Assembly (NCBI GenBank): GCA_013407085.1 | Contig: JACCGJ010014430.1 | Location: 37,115-101,114, forward strand | DNA: 64,000 nt | Direction: 5' to 3' | DNA from: Atriophallophorus winterbourni | Taxonomy: Eukaryota; Platyhelminthes; Trematoda; Plagiorchiida; Microphallidae | In this document: piece after piece, positions 42,792 to 52,731 of the stretch | Layout of the letters: each line of letters starts with the position of its first letter | Position numbering within the stretch: position 1 is the first letter of the stretch | The notes under the pieces: generated by a model | The model's database searches: none | What the model was told of the DNA's origin: nothing | The model's input: the letters and a program-made list of their open reading frames with translations, nothing else | Translations under genes and position numbers: made by a program

Positions 42792-44490
42792 TGCATCCAC
42801 TTTGGATTACCGGAAATTTTACTTCGTTTATTTATTATTTGATTTGGATCATATTGTAGTGGTTCAAATATTCCATCATGTCAATCGATGTCTGCACTGG
42901 CTTCTAAACACCAAATACAAGATTAGCCATGTGCGTCCCCGCGAGCAAAGAAAAGAGACGAGGAGGAAGGCGATAATTAATGTGGATTTTGGAGGCTGTC
43001 GAGATACGATCTAAAAACCCAGTGAAAACCTATAAGAATACAGCCCGATCTGTTTGTTTTCCAATTAAATTAAAGTAGTGCTTCTGATGCATTAAGTTTG
43101 AGAAACAAGTGAAATTAAACTTAGTTTTACAATGGCTTCCAGCATGATAGATAAATTTGTTAGGTTTCAGATCTGCTTACGTTGAGACATCATGGAATCC
43201 GCGTTAGCAATATCAGAAAGCGCTTGTTCAGATCTGAGTAAACAGCGTCTAGATCACGTAGTGACGTTGCTCAATATTTCAGAGAACATCATGTGGTGGC
43301 AATTATCGGAAATTTCCAGAGCACACGGTCGGCATTGTTCAAAGTTTGTAGTGGACAGTGAAAACAGCTAGCGGTTTGCTATGGTTAGGGTTATGAATCG
43401 CAAACCGCGTGTATAATTTGCTGAAATGTTAGTGCAAACGGGAAAATACAAAATTGCAAATGATTGTTTGAGACTTTGAGACTTTAATAGGCCAGATAAA
43501 TCTGGAATACTCAATTGTTTATCGCAAAATGAGCTTATAGATTTGTGGCTCGAAATGGGATAACGCAACATGTGAAATGTTCAACGCGATATATATTAAC
43601 ATACCTTTAACATATAATTCGATATTACATCTTGATAAACGTATACTTCTGATTTAAGTGGGAATGTTCTAGTTGGCTCTAGCGATCATCCTTTCCGTTC
43701 GTTAGCAGTCGCGTGGTTCTCACCAATTATGAATAAAAGGCCAAACCAAATTTATTATTGCTCAAACTAAACAGATTTATTAAAACACGCCAATCAGTCG
43801 AACCAGTATTTATTAAACGAAATGCGGTCTTGTTTCCTGTACAACATTTTCAGCCTCCGAGTCATCGTATAATCAGTGACTCATTTGCGAAAATCCGATC
43901 TGCCATCGTTTTATGAAGAATTACCGAGACTTGTGCGGCAAAAAATACGATTGAATAAATGAAAGCTGTCGATTATAAATACTACAAAAAGTCAGAAATG
44001 TATATCCAGTCACGAATCAAAAATAGCAGGAGATGAACGAAACACCACTAGTGATGGTGTCTGTAGATGGTCCATTAGAATTTTGCGTATATTTGTTAAA
44101 GAAATAAAGTGCTCGCTACGAATCTGAATTTGCTAGATAGATTGATGATAACTCTATCAAGTCGGATTTGAAGAAAGCAGTAGACCCAAACGAATAATAT
44201 ACGTCTGTTTATTTCAAGGAATAGTTAAAAAGTTTAATAGTGTATTAGTAGTAAAATAAGTACATAGCTTTAAATAACCACAGGATATTTTGTACGGTAG
44301 GACAAAAAGTGATAACACGTCATCATAGATTGCAAAGGCCTCGAAGTGAGTTTCACTCGCGTTTGAAATGCAGCTCCTTGGATTCTTTTGACATTTGTAC
44401 AGGTAGAGCATCGACCACAGACACGGCTACCCACCACATCCGCCAGTGCAGCGGATGTGGACATATCGCTCTGGGACTGTGATATCGTCT
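42792..44490. other. Downstream intergenic DNA, nothing recognised
   Basis: Probably includes the 3' UTR of the BCR-like gene. No coding exon or repeat recognised. AATAAA-type words occur near 43729 and 43955. Confidence 0.4.
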
Positions 44491-45060
44491 CTAATATTGC
44501 AGTAGTTGTGAACCTGAAACAATGAGAAAATAGGAACGCAACAGAAGTGGTAAAAAAGTGGTGAAAATACGTCGACAAAGTAAACGTTCTCTTCAATAAT
44601 TGCGTCAAAACGTTGTTTAAAAGCTAAAAGGGATGTGAATTCGACAGCCGCTTTAGGTAACGCGTTCCATATTTTGGAGATTCGAATTACTGAAAACTTT
44701 GAGCAGCAGATTCGGCTGCTCGTTTTGTGCGACGACTTGAGGTTATGTCCACAGTGGTGAGCAAGAGGAGCAAGTGAAATAGATTCCTAAATCGTTAATC
44801 AACTTTGGTTAGTGCACGAAATATAATCAGATCTCTCTTCCGGTAGACAACAGAATTTGAGTGAGAACATATGCCACCTTCTCAGACGTTCTTCGTAAGC
44901 TATACTGAAGAAACCTTGTAGCTCAGCCCCGCAGTTTCTCTAGTCCATGTACGTACTTCTGCATCGACGCGCTTCAGTTGCTGACAGAGTATTTCAACAA
45001 TGGTTGGATAAAGGCTGTTACAAGAAGCGGCGAAATGTTTGCGTAAACAGTTTTAAAGGT
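44490..45060 (-). mobile_element. Non-LTR LINE C-terminal remnant of a different family
   Basis: Minus strand: YEERLRRWHMFSLKFCCLPE, HHCGHNLKSSHKTSSRICCS, VIRISKIWNALPKAAVEFTS and FKQRFDAIIEENVYFV. This is the C-terminal pattern of jockey/Rex-like elements (SR..FSVRIVNIWNALP), distinct from the CR1 copies nearby. Frames are broken. Confidence 0.6.
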
Positions 45061-45489
45061 ACGCCTAAGAAATCCAATTTGCTATTATCGCATGCACCAG
45101 CTCTACAGCAATGGCAACGGCATCACGGATTGCTCCCGCGGCTAAACATAACCTTTGTTTGCGACTACTCATCAGTAGCAAATACTTTGAAATAATCAAA
45201 ACGTTTCTCGCGACAGTCGACAGTGTAAAGACGTGTTTATTCGTTGCTCGAAGTAATTGAGATTATCCCAACGTGGTGCGCGATACCAAAGACATCAGGA
45301 AAATAAAATATGAAACAACTGCAACAATTACATTAGAATATCTGTTATATTACAGAAGCAATTAAAAAATTAAATGCAACAGTGTATTCGAATCTAATTG
45401 TGGCGACCGCGAAGACTGATAAAGTCTAGGCATGACCTTTTACCTGAAAAGCTTTTAGAAATCAAATGATATTCTATTTCGCGTTGAAT

Positions 45490-46024
45490 TTTTTTGATCT
45501 GCTGAAGGTATGTTATTACATTAGAAATGAGCGGCTTATAAAAATGCTGCCTCCGCAAACTACCATATGAGAATCGACTTGAACGTCTTAATTTGGATAC
45601 ACTGCTTCGCAGACGGGTTAGATTTGATCTAATCCTAACGTACAAAATAATGAACTCAAAGGCGCACCCTCTGAGGCATCTATTTCGCCTCCAGTTAAGC
45701 CATGTCACACGTACTCACCCATTGGCATTTGATATTCCACATTCCCACCGGAACTGCCGTCGGTTCTTCTATTCGGTGCGCGTTTGTTTCTTATGGAACT
45801 CCCTACCGTCAGATGTTGTCCAATCATCTAGTGAAAGGATTTTCAGGAACAAATTGGATATATTTATGCGTAGTAATTCCACCCTACATCCCGTTTATAT
45901 AACATGATCTTTTTCCAAACGAATAATTTTTTTCATCATACAGCGACAATACATGACATGTTTGTAACTACAAAACTGTCGATCTTCCTAATGACTCAAT
46001 TTATTTATATATATATAGTATATA

Positions 46025-46055
<31 letters not shown>

Positions 46056-46160
46056 ATTAATATATATATATATAGTCCTTATACGAATATTCCTGTGGTG
46101 TTGTGTGTACAGACTACGAGCTTTTTATACCATAAATTCTTGAATCTTGAATCTTGAATC
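45490..46160 (+). mobile_element. CR1-type LINE 3' end
   Basis: Plus strand: LRRRVRFDLILTYKIMNSKA, THPLAFDIPHSHRNCRRFFY, SVRVCFLWNSLPSDVVQSSS and FRNKLDIFMRSN, then stop near 45905 and a 3' UTR ending in three ttgaatc units at 46137-46158. An (AT)n tract lies within the UTR. The ORF portion is uninterrupted over 104 codons, so it is among the better-preserved CR1 ends. Confidence 0.82.
46001..46074. repeat. (TA)n-rich tract
   Basis: Imperfect dinucleotide tract within the CR1 3' UTR. Confidence 0.9.
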
Positions 46161-46198
46161 TGAACTACCGCATACGTTCTAATAATGCTTTCAATACC

Positions 46199-46208
46199 TA
46201 TATATATA

Positions 46209-46242
<34 letters not shown>
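46199..46242. repeat. (TA)n microsatellite
   Basis: Simple dinucleotide run. Confidence 0.95.
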
Positions 46243-46309
46243 CCTGGGAAGATAGACACTTCTTGTAGTTCGAAAAATGTCATATATTGTCTTTTATTAA
46301 TGGCAAAAT

Positions 46310-47204
46310 ATTCGCAATGATATATGTCGTTTGACGTTGCTCAATTAAGTTTTATAAACGGGATGTAGTGTGGAATTACTATGCAAAAATATATTCAGTT
46401 TGTTCCTGAAGATCCTTTAACTACAACCGCTGACGTTAAGGAGTTCCATAAGAAACAAACGCGCCCCGAATAGAAGGACCGACGCATGTTCCGGTGAGAA
46501 TGTGGAATTATAAATGCCAGTGGGTGAGTACGTGTGGTATGGCTTGACCGGGGTTGAAATAGGTAGCTCAGAGGATGCATCTTTAAGTGGATTATTTTAT
46601 AAGTTAGAATTAGATCCAATCGAACCCGTCTGTGAGCCGGTGTCTCCAAATTAAAAAGCACGAATCGATTCGCAGAATCTTGATTGCGGAGACAGCCAAC
46701 CATTTTAGTTGCTCTGTGATAAATCCTGTCGAGCAGCATAATGACCTTTTGTAGCCATGGCGCCCAAGCATGCACTGAGTAATCCATCACGGGGTTAATT
46801 TACGTATTTATGAGTATGGGGAATGTTTCACTGGAAAATGTCCGAAAATAAGCCTCAGCATTCCAAACATACAGATAGCTCGGTTGTACACTGTTTCGCA
46901 TCGCATGCTATTCTTAAGACTTCCACTAATCCATACGCCGAGGTCCTTTTCTTTTGTTGTCCATTCCCGTTGTTGCGATCCAAGGTTGTACGAGAATGGA
47001 ATAAATATATCTATTTGCATATATTTTGCACTTTCGGAAGTTGTATAGGAGCATATTTCGCTGTGACCAGCTGTTCAATACATCCATATCGCTTTGTACG
47101 CGCAAACAGTCTAAGCCTGACGTGATTCGCATCCAAAGTTTATCATTATCCGTAAAAATAAACATTTTAGCAGCGTCAATTTTTCGAAGGTCATTAATGT
47201 AATT
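46310..47204 (-). mobile_element. CR1-type LINE copy D, 3' part
   Basis: Minus strand: NYINDLRKIDAAKMFIFTDN (motif B end and decayed motif C, FADD to FTDN), TKEKDLGVWISG, DYSVHAWAPWLQKVIMLLDR, IPHSHRNMRRSFYSGRVCFL. The catalytic DD is lost. It continues copy D (49931-51150) after the inserted copy C. Confidence 0.78.
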
Positions 47205-49930
47205 CAAAGTTCAAAGTAATTCAAAGTTTTAATGGTCCAAAAAGCAAATACTTTACAGTAACCACAGATTAAAAATATACGGCATGCATAAAAACAACAC
47301 AAATGTTTTATACACATGGAAAGTCAGCACGTGTATTCAGGTGCAAGGTTGGATTTGGTCAACATATAATTGTCAAGTTCAGCCTTGAACATGTTCAGGC
47401 TTGTTCCGCAAATGATATGTGGGGGCAGGGAGTTCCATATAAAACATACTCGGACAGCAAAGAAAAATCTTCGACAATTTGATCTGAGTGTGGAATAATT
47501 AACTTGTAGCCCTGCAATCTGCTACCACGTGCTTCTTGTCGATGAAACAGGTGTTCCAGTGGGTGATCCACTGTATGCAGAAAGTTGAACAGCAGGATCA
47601 AGTCACCCCTGAGACGACGGTACGAAACTTCAAAGAGGTTTAGAGTTGTAATCAGCTCCTCGTATGGGCTGTTTTATAGCCCGGTCACCAGTTTTGTAGC
47701 GCGTCATGTCTTTTTGTAACCATGGGGACCATGCTTGAACAGCATACTCCATTGTTGGTCTCATATAGGTGTTAATTATACGTGGGAGTATCTGCTTTGA
47801 GAAACTACCAAAGATCCTTCTGAGCAATCCTAAGCTTTGGCAGGACTTTTTGTATACAAAAGAACACTGCCGTGAAGACGTCAAGTTACTACTAATACAC
47901 ACGCCCAGGTCTTTCTCTTTAGTAACCCATGAAATTTGCTAAGATTCAAGAGAGTATGTGAATTCGAATAAATTACCGACGTTTAACGTTGTACATTTTT
48001 GGATGTTGAATGGAAGGCAGTTCCGCAAGGACCAATTTGGAAGTGCTTCGAGATCTTTTTGGAGAATTTGGCAATCTTGTATGGTGCGTATGCTAGTCCA
48101 GACTTTGATGTCGTTCGCAAATAAAATGGTTTTGCTGCGTACGATTTCGTGTATATCGTTCGCGAACACGAGGAAGAGAATTGGCCCCAAGACTGAGCCT
48201 TGAGGTACGCCACTTGTAACTTTTACTGGGCTGGATAGTGCCCCATCAACTCTAACCCTCATAAGTCTACCTGTCAAATAATCCTTTATCCAGGCAACTA
48301 GTCTGCCGCACACCCCGAGCTGCTCCAATTTTGTAGCAGTATGCTGTGGTTAACGCGGTCAAAAGCTTTAGACATGTCCAAGTAACAAGCATGGATAGGG
48401 CATCCATCGTCCACGGCTCGAGTCCAATTATCAAGAGTTATGAGAAGATTGGTGGGACAGGAGTGTCTTGTCCTGAATCCGTGCTGTGCGACAGAAATTA
48501 GCTTATTTTGTTCCAAATGTTTAATGAGTTCGTCAGCTACAAGTCGTTCGAGAACTTTAGAGACCACTGGCAACAACGTGACTGGTCTGTAGTTAGACAC
48601 ATCAGATCGGTTACCTCCTTTGTATATCGGAGTGATTAATCCACTTTTCCCGTCATTAGCAACCGTGCTACAACTCAAGGACAGGTTGAAAAGGTCAGAG
48701 AGTGGTGAGAATAGAGCATGGGCGCATTGATTTAGGATTAATGTTGTTATTTCATCATCACCCGGGGATTTTTTGTATTTAACCCGCGTAGCTTTACCAG
48801 GACACTCTCGGGTTTCACAGCGATTTCGTGTATTGTATTCTGCGATCTGAATTCAGGTATATCGTAAGATACGCACTTGTTAGGGTAGAACACTCTAGAG
48901 TAAAATTGAGCGAGTACGTTAGCAGCTTTGAGAGCTGTAGATGTAGTTCCAATCGTAGTAAGTAAAGCGGAAACACCTGGCTTTACCAAGGCCTTTCTGT
49001 TCACGATCTGGAAGAGGAGCTTCGGATTTCGTTCAATTTTATCCATCAGATTGATTTGATACTTTTCTTTATCCTCCTGGACAAGTTTAATAACTTCTTT
49101 TCTTAACAAACGGTAACATTCCCAAGATTCAGGTGTTGATTTCCGGATCACAAATTTGAATCCTTTTTTCAGTTGTTTTGAAACATATTTTGAGTGGAGT
49201 TCTATTTTTCGGTTGATTTTCTGAAGTATCGATGACCAGCATTGTTGGACATCAGTGCTAATCGGTGCTCAGTCGGTGACTTCTTGAAGAGACATTGATA
49301 ATGCAACCGTATCGATTTTTCTTATCAACTTCTGAGCATCACTTGCTCTTTTTGCTTCAGATATATAGTCGAAAACAATGACTACATGATCACTCTTTCC
49401 AAGAGGTGCTTCATAGCGGATATCCTCGATGACATTTTCCTCGCTCGTCAGAACAAGATCGAGAATGGACGGTGTGTTTGGGCCTCTGAAGCGAGTGGTG
49501 CTTGAGATGTGGTTGAATAAAGGAAGTTCGTTTTACATTTTGTAGAATAGATGATCAAGAGTGTTCACCGGTGAAATCTCGCTTTTTAGTAAATTCGGAA
49601 GATTAAAGTCACCCATGATCAGGACGTTGTTTTGATATCTGGAAACAACCAGCTGAGTTTTCACAAATAAACTAGCATTGTATGCTACGTCTGCTGACGG
49701 TGGTCGGTAAATCACACCAACAACACAGTTTTTACCTGTTGCTAATTCAAGTGAACACCAAAGTGTATCTTCCAGTATCAAATCATTATCCGTGATTTCT
49801 CTGAACGTGAGGTGTTGATCATAGTAAATAGCAACACCTCCTCATCCACGGTCCATTCGAGTACGATGAAAAAGAAACATGTTTGGAATGGAAATTTCCT
49901 CCGCAACTAATTGCTGATTGAAGGGTGTTT
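47205..49930 (-). mobile_element. CR1-type LINE copy C, inserted inside copy D
   Basis: Minus strand from 49930: SIPNMFLFHRTRMDRG, GKNCVVGVIYRPPSADVAYN and LIMGDFNLPNLL (endonuclease), a linker with QEDKEKYQINLMDKIERNPK, GGNRSDVSNYRPVTLLPVVS, YLDMSKAFDRVNHSILLQ (motif A), SGVPQGSVLGPILFLVFAND (motif B), ILFANDIKVW (motif C, FADD changed to FAND), EKDLGV-like region, and the C-terminus. The 3' end is a short aattcaaag-type tail at 47205-47228. About 2.7 kb, with at least five frame breaks. The second Asp of the YXDD-type motif is mutated, so the RT is inactive. Confidence 0.85.
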
Positions 49931-51150
49931 TTGTTTTGTTCGTGTTTGTACCGCCAAAAAGATAACCGGAACAAGAACCGAAAATTGTGCGATACCGCAA
50001 TTGGCTTTGATTTCCTCGGATATCACACCGTCGATACGTACAGTTGCCTTGCGATCAAAAAGGTAGCTTCGCAGCCAGGTAAGAAGACACCCATTAATAC
50101 AAAACTCCTGCATCTTGCTCAGGAATATAGAATGGTCCACGCGATCAAACGCCATTGATATGTCAAAGTAACACGCATACACGCAACCACCCTCAACTGC
50201 TGCCTGCGTCCAGTCGTCCATTGTCTCCAGTAGGTTATTCAAGCAAGAACGAGACTTCCGAAATCCATGTTGCTCTCTGGATTAGGATTGAACTTAGGAT
50301 TGCATGTGTAATTCCGTCAGCTCCCGGGGACTTGTTGATATTCAACCTGCTAGGTGGCGCTGCACTATTTCAGAATTGATGCATATATCGCATATAGTCT
50401 CCGGCACAATTGGCGCTGACAATTCCGATTATTCTAATGCATCATTGGGTTAGTGAAAACTCGTGAATAAATACTGGCGAGAGCGTTAGCGGTTCTAGCA
50501 CAGAATCAGTTAGTTAGTTATCTGTAATGAACAGGAAAACACCGGGCTTCAGCTTCGTCGTGTTGTTAATGGATAAAGCAGTTTGGGATTTCGCTGCATT
50601 CTTATAACAGCTGTAATTTATGACTTGATTCCGCAATTCGCGATAGATTATCCAGGTCGATTCTCTTCTGTTGACCGTCTGAATAGCCCATGACAAATTT
50701 CGCTTTGTCAACCATTTTCTAGTGCGACTGTGAATTCTGAAATGTGGTTCTTTGCTATTATGTTTCAGGACATAGTTAAAATTTAAATGTATTATGTCGG
50801 TTATGTAATCTTGCAGGGTTGTGCAATGCGAGTCCGGATCGATGAAATTTATATTATGTTAATCGAAAGCTCCTATTGTTTCCATCCAACCAATGTAATC
50901 CACTTTTCTAGTTAGTTTTGTTTGTTTTACAATTCTACTATCGTTGTACACGTATTGAAAGAGCATTACAAGGTGGTCACTTCGACCCAGCGGAGGGTGA
51001 TCCTGAATATCTTCAACGGCCATGGCTTCAGAGGTTGACAAGATCTAGAACAGATGTCTGTTGCAAATTTCGTTGTCGAGTATATTTGAAAACATGATTA
51101 TACAAGGGGATGTAATCGAACACTTCGCGAAATTTTTAGTCTGATGATCG
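49931..51150 (-). mobile_element. CR1-type LINE copy D, 5' part
   Basis: Minus strand: HPPLGRSDHLVMLFQYVYND (end of endonuclease), NRRESTWIIYRELRNQVINY (linker), YFDISMAFDRVDHSIFLSKM (RT motif A), ANCGIAQFSVLVPVIFLA (motif B, decayed). It stops at motif B exactly where 47204 resumes with NYINDL, so copy C is an insertion into copy D in the same orientation. Confidence 0.8.
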
Positions 51151-51179
51151 GGGTGGATGATCTACTCGTGGAATCAAGG

Positions 51180-51560
51180 ATTCAATGATTTATGGTTAAA
51201 AAAGATAATACTTTACAACACAACAGGTATGAATGAAAATGTGAAAAATAGTATAATAGTATAAAAGGAAGAGAGAATATCAAATGTAAGGCTCACGAAT
51301 GAAGTTCTTTTTCATGTATAAGTCCAATTTCGCTTTAAACATCGCCGAGCAAAGAGAGTCCAACACTTGTTGTGGTAGGGAATTTCAACGAAATATAACA
51401 GGTACAGTGAAAAATGGAGCCGATAATCAATACGGGAACTTGGGACTTAAAGGGATAATATATTACGCGTGTCACTTTCCCATCGCACACGTAAAGCGAG
51501 TGTTTTAGTGAATGCCAATCGGTAGACACAATTCTATATGTCTATATTATTTATGGAGGT
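51180..51560 (-). mobile_element. CR1-type LINE 3' end fragment
   Basis: tttatggttaaaaaagataatactttac at 51190 matches the 3' UTR of copy C (47230). The following block at 51310-51390 matches 47340-47440 in position and composition. Only the 3' end is present. Confidence 0.5.
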
Positions 51561-52059
51561 AGAGGAATTCTGCTGATGGACAGTCAGTAGTCGCCTCTTC
51601 GACTTTTTAATCTGACTAACATTTGAGTCTCGGCTAGCGTTTGAATTACTCAGCTGTTTAGCCTCTCGCAATTTTCTCTCTACGTAGCGGAGCCTCTTGT
51701 AGAGATACGGGATATAGCGTTGAGTTTAGTCTGATTTCACTTTTTAGTGAGTTATTGTGAGCATTTACTATTGACTCCAATGTTTCCTTGAATTTTTGAG
51801 AACAGTTCTCTAAGTATTTGATTCGATCTTCTACGTTTCCTGAATGTGATACATTGGTCTCTGCGCCGTTTGACGGCTTGTTCTACAGACGCTACACACA
51901 TAACAGACACCTGGAAGTTCAGCTTTATCAATAAAGACAACTGCCTCATTTGTCAAACATTATCGCAAATAGTGTGTATCACAGTAGATCAGATATAACA
52001 CATGACTACTTTCGATTTCGCACTTACCCCGTTTTTGTAAATTTTACACAAATCACGCG
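51561..52059 (-). other. Possible LINE ORF1 coiled-coil fragment
   Basis: The minus strand near 51840-51730 reads NVEDRIKYLENCSQKFKETL then SIVNAHNNSLKSEIRL, a heptad-like charged helix resembling LINE ORF1 coiled coils. No other evidence of identity. Confidence 0.3.
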
Positions 52060-52731
52060 CAGTTTTCTTGGTTCCACACATCAGACGTCATTTGAGGTCC
52101 ATTTCGTCTAGGCGCGTATCCATTAGCGACTCAGAGGAGATAATTTCGAGGTTCGTGGGGGAACGCGTATCAATATATTGGATACCCGTTGCGCCGAGAC
52201 TGGACCTTGACGTGGTGCAGCGGCTTGCGTGCCTCAATGATCCATTGAGCTATACTGGGTGATGTCTTCGTGGCATCTTCAGAGTTACTCATACCAGGTT
52301 GGTCAATGGTGAGAAGCCAGACAAACACAGTCTCCTTGTCCCTCGCGGACATTGTATACCAGAAGAGGCGTATGAATCCGCAAGGATCACCGGCTCGACT
52401 GGTTGGGATGATGTCGGGAGTCCCTGCTTGGTCTCTACCTCGCGAATGGCTTGTGAACTGTACCTACAGTATCCGGCCCCGATAGGTGCGATCCTTAATC
52501 TCGCTCCGCTGCCTTGCGGGTTAGGCTTTCGGGCCAAAGGCTTGAGGTGGGAGTCCTCAAGATCAACTCCTCTACTTCGGCCTGGGCAACCGGGTAGTAT
52601 CACGCCCACACCCAAACAATGACAATAACAGCACTAGAAATTCCTACCTCTATCTCCTCTCTATTGCTTCTATTGCCTCTTCTCCACATGTTACCATCCC
52701 CGATTCGCTCTCTCTACCTGATGTACGACTC

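Noticed and set aside
44270..44608. Minus-strand 112-codon open frame with cysteine-rich part (VCGRCSTCTN)
   Set aside because: No recognised family. It overlaps a decayed LINE C-terminus in another frame, so chance is more likely.
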